DNA from: JACMQX01 sp044225675
GTDB taxonomy: Bacteria > Pseudomonadota > Gammaproteobacteria > Burkholderiales > Burkholderiaceae_C
Direction of reading: 5' to 3'
Assembly: GCA_044225675.1 (NCBI GenBank)
Contig: JBGAIH010000024.1
Span: 1 to 64,000 of the forward strand
DNA length: 64,000 nucleotides
Part shown: positions 16,457 through 25,295 of the stretch, one piece after another
Numbering within the stretch: position 1 is the stretch's first letter
Layout: each line of letters opens with the position of its first letter
Notes under the pieces: model-generated
The model's database searches: none
What the model was told of the DNA's origin: nothing
The model's input: the letters and a program-made list of their open reading frames with translations, nothing else
Program-made: the position numbers and the translations under genes

Positions 16457-18568
16457 TCATAGCTCGATCCTCGCCAGAGGTTGAATATTGATCTCCTGCG
16501 TCATTTCCTGATAACTGAGAACGGGCAGTTCGTAGAGGTCCTGTTCGATCATCTTCCTGAGATACCGGCGGATGTCCATCGAAGTCAGAAGTACCGGCTT
16601 CTGCGCACCGGCGTCAATGTCACCCACGGTTTTCTTGATGCTTTCGACGAGCCGCTTGCCAACGGCGGGCTCTAGCGCGAGATAGCTGCCGGCGCTGGTC
16701 TGCCGAATCGCGGACCGCATGGTGTCTTCCACGCCCGGCGCCAGCAGGTAGGCGGGCAGCACGTTCTGGCCGCTCGAATACTTGTAGCTGATGTGGCGCT
16801 TGAGGCTCGAGCGAACGTACTCGGTCAGAAGAATGGAGTCCTTTTCCTTCTGCCCCCACTCGATCAAGGCCTCCAGCACGGTGCGCAGGTTGCGGACGGA
16901 GATGTCTTCCGACACGAGGCGCTGCAGAATCTCCGCGATCTTCTGCATGGGCAGTACACGGGTGGCCTCCTTGACGAGATCGGGGAAGCGCGCCTCCATC
17001 GAAGACAGCAGGAACTTGGTCTCCTGAATTCCGATGAACTCTCCGGAGTACTTCTTGAGAACGAAGGCCAGGTGGTAGGTCAGAACCTGGCTCGAGTCCA
17101 TCAACGGGATCCCGGCACGTGACAGCCCATCACGGTAGCTTTCGGCCACCCAGATCGTCGGGATATTGGGCAGGAACTTCTTGTCTGCTTCATAGGGAAT
17201 CTGCAGCGACTCCAGGTTCTGGGGGTTCTCGCGCACCAGCAGATGCCCAGGCTTGAGCTTGCCTTGAGAAACCGGCACTTCCGAGAGCATGATCGAGTAG
17301 GACTCCGGCGGCAGGTTGTCATTGAAGCGCAGCTGGATGCCGGGAAAGGGCACGCCAAGGTCGAAGTACAGCGCACGCCGTATCTTCAGCAGCTCCTCGT
17401 TGAGCACGTCGGCGTTGAAGGCCTCCTTGAGATGCGACGCCACGTCCATGAGCAGCGGCACCGTCGGGGTGAACTCCTCGCCGGCATCCGACTTCGTCTT
17501 GGCAGGCGGCTCGCCGGCCGCCTGCATGGCCGGCACCTCCGTCACCTCACCCGTTTTCTGGTTCACCACCTTGCGGGTGCTGCGCTGCAGGACAAAGCCG
17601 ATGCCGCCCAGCACCAGGGCCAGCGCCACGAAGGTGAGCGTGGGCATCCCGGGAATCACGCCCATGCCAAGTGCGACTGCAGCGGCAATGATGAGCGCCC
17701 GCGGCTGTGACAGCACCTGCGCGCCGATGTCCCGCCCGACGTTGGACGGCCCATCACCCGACTGCACCCGCGTGACGATCATGCCCGCGCAGATGGCGAT
17801 GAACAGCGCCGGAATCTGGGCGATCAGCCCGTCGCCAATGGTCAGGATCGAGTACGTCTTGACGGCTTCTGCGGCCGTCATGCCGCGCTGCATCGTGCCG
17901 ATCAGGATCCCGCCCAGCAGGTTGACGGCCACGATGATCAGGCCTGCAATCGCATCGCCCTTGACGAACTTCATCGCGCCATCCATGGCGCCGTAGAGCT
18001 GGCTCTCCTTCTCGACAATCCCGCGGCGGCGCTTGGCCTCATCCATGTCGATGCTGCTGGCGCGCATGTCCCCGTCGATCGACATCTGCTTGCCCGGCAT
18101 GGCATCCAGCGAGAAGCGCGCGGCCACCTCGGCCACGCGCTCCGCTCCCTTCGTGATCACCACGAACTGGACGATGGTGAGGATCAGGAACACCACCAGG
18201 CCCACGATCAGGTTGCCACCCACCACGAAGTTGCCGAACGTGAAGATGATGTGCCCCGCATCGGCCTGCAGCAGGATGAGCCGCGTGGTCGCGATCGAAA
18301 TGCCCAGCCGTAGCAGCGTCGTGACCAGCAGAACCGAAGGGAAGCTGGAGAACGCAAGCGGCGATGGCAGGTACATCGCCACCATCAGAAGCATGGCCGA
18401 CACGGTCATGTTCACACCGATCAGCACGTCCACCAGCCAGGTCGGCATGGGCAGGATCATCATGAAGATGATCGAGACAAGAATCACCGCCAGCACGATG
18501 TCGTTGCGGCTGGTGAGCAGCATCACCAGCTTGTGCAGTCGTGACTGAAGGGCTTGCATGGTGTGCAT
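16457..18568 (-). CDS. sctV: T3SS export gate protein SctV
   Basis: This 703-residue FHIPEP-family protein has about eight N-terminal transmembrane helices (to about residue 330) with the FHIPEP loop (EVAARFSLDAMPGKQMSIDGD). A large cytoplasmic domain follows that forms the nonameric ring receiving substrates and gatekeeper. Length matches YscV/LcrD. Two ATGs (18568 and 18559) are both possible starts. It follows sctY as in Yersinia and Bordetella, part of the sctW-N-X-Y-V order. Confidence 0.97.
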   Translation of the reverse strand: MHTMQALQSRLHKLVMLLTSRNDIVLAVILVSIIFMMILPMPTWLVDVLIGVNMTVSAMLLMVAMYLPSPLAFSSFPSVLLVTTLLRLGISIATTRLILLQADAGHIIFTFGNFVVGGNLIVGLVVFLILTIVQFVVITKGAERVAEVAARFSLDAMPGKQMSIDGDMRASSIDMDEAKRRRGIVEKESQLYGAMDGAMKFVKGDAIAGLIIVAVNLLGGILIGTMQRGMTAAEAVKTYSILTIGDGLIAQIPALFIAICAGMIVTRVQSGDGPSNVGRDIGAQVLSQPRALIIAAAVALGMGVIPGMPTLTFVALALVLGGIGFVLQRSTRKVVNQKTGEVTEVPAMQAAGEPPAKTKSDAGEEFTPTVPLLMDVASHLKEAFNADVLNEELLKIRRALYFDLGVPFPGIQLRFNDNLPPESYSIMLSEVPVSQGKLKPGHLLVRENPQNLESLQIPYEADKKFLPNIPTIWVAESYRDGLSRAGIPLMDSSQVLTYHLAFVLKKYSGEFIGIQETKFLLSSMEARFPDLVKEATRVLPMQKIAEILQRLVSEDISVRNLRTVLEALIEWGQKEKDSILLTEYVRSSLKRHISYKYSSGQNVLPAYLLAPGVEDTMRSAIRQTSAGSYLALEPAVGKRLVESIKKTVGDIDAGAQKPVLLTSMDIRRYLRKMIEQDLYELPVLSYQEMTQEINIQPLARIEL

Positions 18569-18600
18569 CTCGGTGTGAGTCGGCGGCGTCGGAGGGTGCT

Positions 18601-18939
18601 TCAGTGAGCAGAAGCCTTGGCGGCGTCGCGCATCACCAGATAGGTCCGCATCGCTGCCGCCGCTTCGGTGCGGCGGGCCAGAAGTCCCAGCGCCTGGGCT
18701 CGAAGCAGATGAAAGGCGGCATCGATGCCACCCGACATGGCCAGCCGATCCAGCGTCTCCAGCGCGTGTTGCGGCTTGGCACTTCTCACCTGCGCCAGGG
18801 CCAGGGCCCGCAGGGTTCGCGCCTGTCCTGGCGCGACAGCGTCCAGTGCGCCGAGCAACACCGCCGCCTTGTCAGGCCGCGCGTTCTGGAGGTACACGTA
18901 GGCCAGCAGCTGCATGAAGTCGGATTCGGTGCGCGTCAT
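18601..18939 (-). CDS. sctY: SctY (YscY-like TPR chaperone of SctX)
   Basis: The 112 residues consist of about three TPR-like helical pairs (LLAYVYLQNARPDKAAVLL, LRALALAQVRSAKPQHALE, LRAQALGLLARRTEAAAAM). In the Ysc system YscY binds YscX and both bind the export gate YscV. The gene sits exactly between sctX and sctV as in that family. I use the ATG at 18939 (GAAGG 10 nt upstream); a TTG at 18948 overlapping the sctX stop is the alternative. Confidence 0.8.
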   Translation of the reverse strand: MTRTESDFMQLLAYVYLQNARPDKAAVLLGALDAVAPGQARTLRALALAQVRSAKPQHALETLDRLAMSGGIDAAFHLLRAQALGLLARRTEAAAAMRTYLVMRDAAKASAH

Positions 18940-18944
18940 GGCAG

Positions 18945-19352
18945 TCAACCCTTCAGGAGCGCGGCTCGGTACATGGCCAGCAGCTCCCGCAGATCGGCCT
19001 CTTCCGACAACAGACGAACGGCGCGGTCGAGTCGCCTGGCCACCTGCGGATCGGCGCTGCGCCGGCGCTCGGACGCTTGCCGAAGCGTCGTGAGGACGCG
19101 TTCCATGGCCTGCCGAAACGCACCCGGGAGGAACAGGTCCAGGTCATCGACGTCCGGAACCACCGCCTCCTCCAGAAGTGACTCCAGACTGCGCAGGGCC
19201 AGCAGCTGGTCCAGCATGGGCCGGCGAGCGTGCTCGCCCGGCGTCAGCTCGAACAGGTCGGGCAATCCCTCGACCACGTCGAGCGATCGGAAAGTGATCT
19301 TCTCGATCCCGCGATCGAAGAACTTGCCAGAGCCGATGCGAAAGTCAGACAC
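18945..19352 (-). CDS. sctX: SctX (YscX-like early T3SS substrate)
   Basis: This 135-residue protein begins with a block (GIEKITFRSLD, then EGLPDLFELTPGEH) that parallels the N-terminus of YscX, where GIEKLSAISLEEL is followed by LPERYALPPDGH. The rest is helical. YscX is secreted and needed for export with YscY and YscV. The start is GTG at 19352, overlapping the SycN-like gene by 8 bp. SctX and SctY are restricted to the Ysc-type family, so they help classify this T3SS. Confidence 0.82.
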   Translation of the reverse strand: MSDFRIGSGKFFDRGIEKITFRSLDVVEGLPDLFELTPGEHARRPMLDQLLALRSLESLLEEAVVPDVDDLDLFLPGAFRQAMERVLTTLRQASERRRSADPQVARRLDRAVRLLSEEADLRELLAMYRAALLKG

Positions 19353-19737
19353 GGCGCACCCCGTCGAACCAACGGTTGAGGTAGTCCACGGACTGCCCCA
19401 GGGCCGGCAGCGTGAACTCCCGTTGCGGCATCCGAACGGCCATGATCAACAGCGCCTCCGGCGACTCCCCGCGCATCGCCACCTGCACGGGCACCGCATG
19501 GGCCTGTGACACGTGAACCTGGACCAGGGCACGGCGCAGCAGTGCCGCACCGTCGAATCCCAGGGGGCGCCCGAGATACACCAGAATCTCGTCCAGATGG
19601 CCGCGGCGCACGGCCTCAACGCCCAGCACGCCGCCCGATTGCAGCTGCATGTGCATCACGCCTTGCGCGTCCAGAGCAAGACTGGGCACGCCGATCTGGC
19701 GGCCAAACTCGGCAACGGTTTCATGGATCCAGCTCAT
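19345..19737 (-). CDS. SycN-like T3SS chaperone
   Basis: This 130-residue protein has a class I secretion-chaperone look: N-terminal helix (WIHETVAEFGRQIGV), strand VMHMQLQSGG, loop with LGRPL, strand EALLIMAVRMP and a C-terminal helix. In Yersinia SycN (with YscB) binds the gatekeeper YopN; here the gene directly follows sctW with a 4-bp overlap and precedes sctX, the same order. The partner is therefore probably SctW. No second subunit (YscB) was found beside it. Confidence 0.75.
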   Translation of the reverse strand: MSWIHETVAEFGRQIGVPSLALDAQGVMHMQLQSGGVLGVEAVRRGHLDEILVYLGRPLGFDGAALLRRALVQVHVSQAHAVPVQVAMRGESPEALLIMAVRMPQREFTLPALGQSVDYLNRWFDGVRRV

Positions 19738-20891
19738 GACGACTCCTCACCCTGGCGCTCGTCTTCCTCGTCTTCTTCCTTCTTGATCGCCTCATCCAGG
19801 GCCGACTGCGCGGCATCGAGAACGCCCCGCCGGCTGTCCACGTCGGCAAAAACCTTGACCGGCATCTCGGCAAGAAGCTCGCGGGTGGCGGTGAAGAAGG
19901 CGATGCGCTCCACCGTCTCGTTGAGCCTGAAGCGCTGGGCCAGATCGATGAAGCGCATCACCGACAGCCAGCGCTCGCCCGTGAAACGCACCAGCTCCTT
20001 CATGTAGGCAACGGCATCCAGATCGCGAGCGCCATACCGCGCCTTCATGCGCTGCGCGAGCGCCTTGCAGCCGTCGAGCACGGTGGCGGTCACTTCGAGC
20101 TGGTACAGGTCCTGCACCAGGGCACGCAGGCGATTGGGCTCCGACGACGGGCGCAGCGCTGACAGGTCGGCGCCCAGGGCCTTGATCAGGCCTTGCAGGC
20201 CCTTCTGAAAGTCGTCGCCATCGGCACCGCCCAGGCGCTCCAGCACCAGCATGAGCGTGTCGGCCAATGTGGCATGGCCCAGAACCACGTCGCGGTAGGC
20301 TTCCTGAAAAACCGCCCGGCCCTCGGGCGTCGTCGCCATTTCGACAGCCACGCCCATCGTGTTGATGCTGGCGCGGATGCGTGGCCCCGACTCCATCTCG
20401 AGATCGGCCAGGGCGTCCTGCAGACGTTCGATGATTTCGCGCGGCTGTTCGCCTTCGCGTGCTTCATGCAAAGCCAGTTGCAGCAACACGTACTGCTGCG
20501 CCGGATCGCGCGACTGCTGCCGCACGAGCTCGCGCGGGTCGCCGCGCGACGTGAGGAGGTTTTTGACCAGCTGCTCGACCTTGGCCTGGTCGTCCAGCTT
20601 GCCTGCTGCGCGCAGATAGGCCTGAATCTCGCGGACACCCATGAGATCCATGGGCGATTCGATCTCGAACTTGCGATCACTGAAGACCTTGTTCTCCACC
20701 TTCTCGCTGTGAGCCATGCTGATCTCTTCAGCGGCGTCGGCAAGAACGGATGCCGTGTCCTTTGGTTTGACCAGTATCTGCTCGCCAAACAGATTGCCTA
20801 CACGGCCCTGCAGCGCCGTGTAGGCCTGACCCACGTCAAAGCCACCACCTTGCGTGGTCGTTCCGATGTTGTGGACGTCGATACGGGACAT
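19734..20891 (-). CDS. sctW: T3SS gatekeeper SctW (fused YopN-TyeA type)
   Basis: This 385-residue helical protein has a YopN/HrpJ domain (about 50-290) and a TyeA-like C-terminal domain (about 295-370; the MRFIDLAQRF region), joined in one chain as in MxiC/InvE. It should plug the export gate, block effectors until host contact, and promote translocator export. The tail is a charged Glu/Lys/Asp run. It is the first gene of the minus-strand T3SS operon and shares a promoter region with the plus-strand operon. Confidence 0.88.
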   Translation of the reverse strand: MSRIDVHNIGTTTQGGGFDVGQAYTALQGRVGNLFGEQILVKPKDTASVLADAAEEISMAHSEKVENKVFSDRKFEIESPMDLMGVREIQAYLRAAGKLDDQAKVEQLVKNLLTSRGDPRELVRQQSRDPAQQYVLLQLALHEAREGEQPREIIERLQDALADLEMESGPRIRASINTMGVAVEMATTPEGRAVFQEAYRDVVLGHATLADTLMLVLERLGGADGDDFQKGLQGLIKALGADLSALRPSSEPNRLRALVQDLYQLEVTATVLDGCKALAQRMKARYGARDLDAVAYMKELVRFTGERWLSVMRFIDLAQRFRLNETVERIAFFTATRELLAEMPVKVFADVDSRRGVLDAAQSALDEAIKKEEDEEDERQGEESS

Positions 20892-21101
20892 GTACTGCGC
20901 GTTGGTTCCAGAAGCGTCGCGCCAGCATAGGACAGCGACTCGTCATCGCCCAGTGATTTCCGCACATAACGCCATCCCCGATACCTCTGTATAGGAGCAC
21001 GGGGAGTCGGTCATGTTGGCAGCGATACAACCGTATAGGTGTCTTCGTTTCGCTGTACTGCCTAGCATAGGCACACACATGTTTTTCAAAAGAACCTCGC
21101 C
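20892..21101. promoter_or_regulatory. Divergent T3SS control region
   Basis: These 210 bp separate the two main T3SS operons and should carry both promoters. The heptamer G(T/C)ATAGG occurs four times on the plus strand, at 20925, 20989, 21033 and 21065. The last copy sits in a perfect palindrome CCTA-GCA-TAGG (21061-21071). This could be a regulator site array; no classical PIP box (TTCG-N16-TTCG) is present. Confidence 0.45.
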
Positions 21102-21413
21102 ATGACATCGCCAGACCGTCACGAAGCCATGCACCGGGAAGCTGAGCTTCTTTTGGCCCAGGCACGAGCCAGTCTGGTGAACATGCAGACGTTTTACCGG
21201 CGGGTTGGCGTCGAGCCTCTGAGGATGGAGCAACTCATGGAGGACATACGAACGGGCGCCCTGCGATCAAGACTGTTGGACGTGCTGGATACGTCTTCAG
21301 GCGCTGAACCTTCCACTGTCTCCGACGAATCCCGGCCACCCCTTCCATCCGTGTCGGCTGCATCTATCAAGTCACCCTCACCCCGTAAACGCAAGCTGCG
21401 TGTACGCGTGTGA
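21102..21413 (+). CDS. Small protein of unknown function leading the T3SS structural operon
   Basis: I do not recognise this 103-residue protein. Residues 1-55 are helical (AELLLAQARASLVNMQTFY, then MEQLMEDIRTGALRSRLLDVL). The rest is Ser/Pro-rich, ending in a basic cluster (RKRKLRVRV). It could be a regulator, an export-control protein or a substrate. The RBS is weak. It is 30 bp ahead of the tip/filament gene and is the first plus-strand gene after the divergent promoter region. Confidence 0.55.
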   Translation: MTSPDRHEAMHREAELLLAQARASLVNMQTFYRRVGVEPLRMEQLMEDIRTGALRSRLLDVLDTSSGAEPSTVSDESRPPLPSVSAASIKSPSPRKRKLRVRV

Positions 21414-21443
21414 GCTCAACGGAAATCTACCTGGACATATCAA

Positions 21444-23408
21444 ATGGGAAATTCCCACATCGGCTCCACAGAAGGCAGAGCGTATCTGCAAAGCATAGGC
21501 CTGAGTCACATCTGGAACCAGGATGGAGAACTGAGTGCTCCTGCATTCGCAGCTATGGACAAACTGGCAAAGACTCTTGCCGCCCAAGCTGCCGCAGGTT
21601 CGAGCTTCGATCCATGGGGCAACGCCAACCGAATCGACAAGCTGGCGCTGGCTTTCGTACTTGACTGGGCTGACGACGACCCTCAGCCCGACATCGATGC
21701 TGTGGTGCTCCAGGTTCTCCAGCCCGTTCTCGCCAACATCGACGCCGGCGTGCTGCTCGACTCGGGCCTGATGCCGCTCCTGGAATGGCGGGCCTTCACT
21801 TCCGAAGCGGTCTACTCGAGCGCCATCAACAAGACAATGCAAAACTACATGAGGGCGGGGGCCGTGCCGGACGACGCCATCCTCAATGCGTACTTGAAGC
21901 AAACCGGCACAGACTTCGGAAGCTTTTTGCCGCAACTGATCGGCGCAGTCAAGACAGACTCCATCCAGATGCTGCGTCTGGTGAATGTGGTTGGCACCCG
22001 TCAACCCGGCTCCCTCCCCGACACCTTGAAAGCCCTGCTGAACGCCCAGATAGACCGTGGGCAGAACCTCGACTACGACGCTCTGAACATGCTGCTGGCT
22101 CACGATCCGCAGGCGTGGGCGACCGTGCTGACGCGACAGGCTCGATCCATGGTCATTCGCGGTGCTGATCTCGACAAAGAGGGCATGACGAATCTCACCC
22201 AGCCCGCTGGTACAAAGTGGGGCTTGACGGCTGAGCTTTCCAAGCTCAAGTCGAGCAACCCTGCGGCCTATCAGCAGTTCGTCGAATGGCAGCTCAACAG
22301 GGAGCTGTCCGCTACCGGCACCATTGACCCGACAAAGCAGGCGGCGTCGCTGAGCTACCTGAAAACCGTTGACCCGAGCAGCTACCGAAAGCTGCTCATG
22401 AATGCAGTCACATCCGCGTTGAACGCGGGCGAGGAGATCACCCCGGGCAACTGGATGCTGGACAGTCTCTTCACCAGCAATCCGGCAGAAGCGGCCACTT
22501 TCGTCCGATCCACCCTGGAAAAGCAGTTGAGTGACAGAGGCTACGTTGACAACGGACTTATCTACAAGCTCGCGGAGAAAGATATCAGCGGTGCGCAAGC
22601 CATTGCAAAGTTCGCGATGGCTCACGCGTTCCAGTCAGGATTTGTCGTGCCCACAACGGCGCCTTCGCCAACGCCGACATGGCCGTACTCGCGCGCCGAA
22701 AGTCTTTACTACACCTGGACGTTCCTGAACGATGCCAAGTCGCCCGCAGCCGCCGAGTGGAAGGCCTCATTTGACGCAATGCTGACAACGCCTCAAAGTG
22801 ACATCACGCTGACCGTTGACCAGAAGCGTGCTGTGTCTTCTGTCAACTCGCTGATGCTCAAGTGGCGGACGGACGATCCGACGATCGATGAAGAAGCCCA
22901 ACCCGGTGGACTTCAGGAGGTCGACCTTGAGACTTCGCTCATGACGGTATTCATGGGGCGTGCGACACAGATGGAAGCGCAACTGAAAAGTCAGATCAGT
23001 GCAGTCCAGGCCAAGAACGAGCAGATGGGACGAATGAACGAGGCGATGGGTCTGCTCAACAAGGTCTCCGAAATCGTAAAAAGCGATGCCAAATCCTCGG
23101 ACTCGATCGGAGGCTCCTCAGATGGAAAGCTCACCGGCGACTTGGTCAGTCAGGTGGTGTCCGCTCTCAAATCCGCTGGCGTGACACCATTCGCCAAGCC
23201 ATTCGACGGTAGCCTGACCAAGGGCGAACTGCTAGGCGGAATCCAGCAACTCAAGACGCAGATCGACTCGCTCGGCAACAACCAGCAAACCGAGATGATC
23301 CGGCTGCAGAGCTTGACCACCAAGCGCAATGAGTCATTCGAGATCATCAGTTCGTTCCTCGCGAAGATCGCTGGAGTCAACGAGAAGATCCTCGGCAACA
23401 TGCGTTGA
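21444..23408 (+). CDS. Putative T3SS needle tip/filament protein with giant N-terminal extension
   Basis: This 654-residue protein lacks a Sec signal. The last about 155 residues form coiled-coil helices (FMGRATQMEAQLKSQISAV; LKTQIDSLGNNQQTEMIRL) ending in KRNESFEIISSFLAKI, which aligns in pattern with the C-terminal helix of LcrV-type tips and EspA/Bsp22-type filaments. Position fits a tip gene: directly before the SycD-type chaperone and translocators, where Bordetella has bsp22. But tips are normally 200-350 residues; here about 480 extra helical residues precede the coiled coil. An alternative is a large secreted translocon accessory or effector. Confidence 0.6.
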   Translation: MGNSHIGSTEGRAYLQSIGLSHIWNQDGELSAPAFAAMDKLAKTLAAQAAAGSSFDPWGNANRIDKLALAFVLDWADDDPQPDIDAVVLQVLQPVLANIDAGVLLDSGLMPLLEWRAFTSEAVYSSAINKTMQNYMRAGAVPDDAILNAYLKQTGTDFGSFLPQLIGAVKTDSIQMLRLVNVVGTRQPGSLPDTLKALLNAQIDRGQNLDYDALNMLLAHDPQAWATVLTRQARSMVIRGADLDKEGMTNLTQPAGTKWGLTAELSKLKSSNPAAYQQFVEWQLNRELSATGTIDPTKQAASLSYLKTVDPSSYRKLLMNAVTSALNAGEEITPGNWMLDSLFTSNPAEAATFVRSTLEKQLSDRGYVDNGLIYKLAEKDISGAQAIAKFAMAHAFQSGFVVPTTAPSPTPTWPYSRAESLYYTWTFLNDAKSPAAAEWKASFDAMLTTPQSDITLTVDQKRAVSSVNSLMLKWRTDDPTIDEEAQPGGLQEVDLETSLMTVFMGRATQMEAQLKSQISAVQAKNEQMGRMNEAMGLLNKVSEIVKSDAKSSDSIGGSSDGKLTGDLVSQVVSALKSAGVTPFAKPFDGSLTKGELLGGIQQLKTQIDSLGNNQQTEMIRLQSLTTKRNESFEIISSFLAKIAGVNEKILGNMR

Positions 23409-23444
23409 CGCCCAGGCACCAGACGCCTTCAATGGAGAAATGCC

Positions 23445-23948
23445 ATGGGTCAAGAAATGGATGAGGCCACGGTCGATGCGTTGAGTGACCGCGTTGCCAG
23501 GCTCCTGGAGAGCGGCGCCACGTTGAGCGACGTACTCGGTTACTCCAGAGATACGCTCGAGTCGGTGTACACCCTTGGTCACCGCTTCTATAAACAAGGT
23601 CGCTACGCGGAGGCGATGAAAGTGTTCGGCTTTCTGGTGATCCATGACCATCTCGAGCGCCGCTTTCTCAACGCCTTCGCGTCAAGCCTTCAGATGCTCC
23701 GGGACTACGAGTCCGCCATCCGGTACTACACCTTGGCCGCGACGCTGGACCTGACCGACCCGACGCCGCTTCTTCACGTGAGCGAGTGCCTCATTGCCCA
23801 AGGCCGCAAAGCGGATGCCTGCGACGTGCTGGACTTGGTCATGGACCAGAGTTCCGAAACAGAACACGCTGCCATCTGGCAGCGCGCAACGGCGCTGCTC
23901 AGCTTGCTGAACGGCGCCGATTCTTTAAGTGAAAGGAAAGCATCATGA
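23445..23948 (+). CDS. SycD/LcrH-family class II translocator chaperone (copy 1)
   Basis: This 167-residue TPR protein has the three TPRs of the IpgC/SycD family (LGHRFYKQGRYAEAMKVFGFL; LQMLRDYESAIRYYTLA; SECLIAQGRKADACDVL). It binds the hydrophobic translocators in the cytoplasm. It overlaps the start of the large translocator gene by 4 bp, so that is its likely client. A second SycD-type gene follows the small translocator. Confidence 0.9.
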   Translation: MGQEMDEATVDALSDRVARLLESGATLSDVLGYSRDTLESVYTLGHRFYKQGRYAEAMKVFGFLVIHDHLERRFLNAFASSLQMLRDYESAIRYYTLAATLDLTDPTPLLHVSECLIAQGRKADACDVLDLVMDQSSETEHAAIWQRATALLSLLNGADSLSERKAS

Positions 23949-25267
23949 CAGACATTGTGGGCTCCGGCGCTGCACCGCCGCCCTATCGCGACTTGGGCAG
24001 AGCCCCGGAAGCCTCTCCGGCAGGAAAGACCCCGCCGAGCGCGCCCGTCGAGTTCGACTTCAGCCAGTACCTCAAGGACGTTGCCCAGTTGATGGGCGGC
24101 AAGGCCAATGGCTCCATTGGCACCGGAGGCCCCGCAGCCCCCGAAATCGGCCCGCCTCGGCACGACGAGGCCTATGAGGAGGACATTGCACAGCTGCTCA
24201 ACGCTTCGATCACCAACAATGGCATCACTGCAAGCCTCAATAGCATCAAGGTGTCGAACACCAAGCTCGAAGAGCAGGCCGCCGCGTCCAAGAAGAAGCT
24301 CGACGACAGCATTCGTGCCTCAGAGAATGCAGAACGCCGCAAGGGCGGCTTTCTCAACAAGTTTCTGAAGGTCCTCACCAAGGTGGGAGCATTCGCCGGC
24401 GCCATTGCGGGTCTGGCCGTTGCGGGCTTCATGCTCGCCGGCACCGGCGGCCTTGCCGCAGGACCGGCAGCCCTGCTCGCGCTGGGGGCGGTAGGATCCC
24501 TGGTCTCCTTAGCCAGCCAGATCAGTCAGGAATGTGGCGGTCCGGCGCTGGACGCCGCGAGCCTCGCATCCGTCCTCAAGGATACAAAGGCGGGAGCCGC
24601 AGGCGGACACTTCATAGCCGGGCTGGCTGGTGTGATACTGCTGCAAGGAGATGGCATCGGGCAGATTGCCAGTGGCGCGGCTGTTGCGGGAGGCACGGGC
24701 GAGGAAAAGGCCGCGCTCGTCGCCAGCATCGGCACGGCCATCGGCGGCATCCTGCTTAGCTTGGCGACCGGAAAGGTGATCGGAAACGCCGTGAAGGCCG
24801 CCAAGCTCAAGGAGCTTGACAAGCTGGACGACGTCAGCAAGATCGCGGCCAGCGCGAGCAAAGGATCGAAAGGCGCCTCCGCCTCCGAAGAAGCCGCCAA
24901 AGCACTGACGATTTCCGAGAAGGCCAAGGCCGCCGCAGACTCAGCCACGGGACAAGCCGTCAAGAACATATTCAGGTTCACTGACGACGTCGCCACCATG
25001 ACGGTGGGCACCTCGTCTGCCACAAAGGGCAGTCTCGACATCGAGACGGCAAACATCGAGCGGGACGCCGATAAGGCCAGGGCAGACAAGCAGCGCACCG
25101 ATGCGAATATCCAGCGCATCCAGCACCAGCTGGAGGACGAGCGCGACATGATGAAGAAGTTCATCGAGATGTTCGAAGGCGTGACGAGCAGCATCATCGC
25201 GATCCTTTCGCAAGCCGCTGAAAGTCGCTCGCAAATCAACACCACCATGGCCAGACAGGCCGTCTGA
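23945..25267 (+). CDS. sctE: Major translocator SctE (YopB/BopB type)
   Basis: The 440 residues include two hydrophobic segments (about 140-190 and 220-270; AGAIAGLAVAGFML and GTAIGGILLSLATGKVIG) and flanking coiled coils (LEEQAAASKKKLDDSIRA; a long C-terminal helix from about 375). This is the YopB/IpaB/SipB plan for the large pore-forming translocator inserted into the host membrane. The N-terminus is polar and Pro-rich, with no Sec signal. It sits between its chaperone and SctB. Confidence 0.88.
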   Translation: MTDIVGSGAAPPPYRDLGRAPEASPAGKTPPSAPVEFDFSQYLKDVAQLMGGKANGSIGTGGPAAPEIGPPRHDEAYEEDIAQLLNASITNNGITASLNSIKVSNTKLEEQAAASKKKLDDSIRASENAERRKGGFLNKFLKVLTKVGAFAGAIAGLAVAGFMLAGTGGLAAGPAALLALGAVGSLVSLASQISQECGGPALDAASLASVLKDTKAGAAGGHFIAGLAGVILLQGDGIGQIASGAAVAGGTGEEKAALVASIGTAIGGILLSLATGKVIGNAVKAAKLKELDKLDDVSKIAASASKGSKGASASEEAAKALTISEKAKAAADSATGQAVKNIFRFTDDVATMTVGTSSATKGSLDIETANIERDADKARADKQRTDANIQRIQHQLEDERDMMKKFIEMFEGVTSSIIAILSQAAESRSQINTTMARQAV

Positions 25268-25295
25268 CAGCGTTTCATTTCACAGGACATTTCTC

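Noticed and set aside
20892..21101. PIP/hrp-II box for an HrpB/HrpX-type regulator
   Set aside because: TTCG occurs near 21044-21050, but no second TTCG at the required 15-16 bp spacing.
23945..25267. Low-complexity Ala/Ser region read as an integral transporter
   Set aside because: The two hydrophobic stretches with flanking coiled coils, the coupled SycD-type chaperone and the absence of a signal fit a T3SS translocator better.
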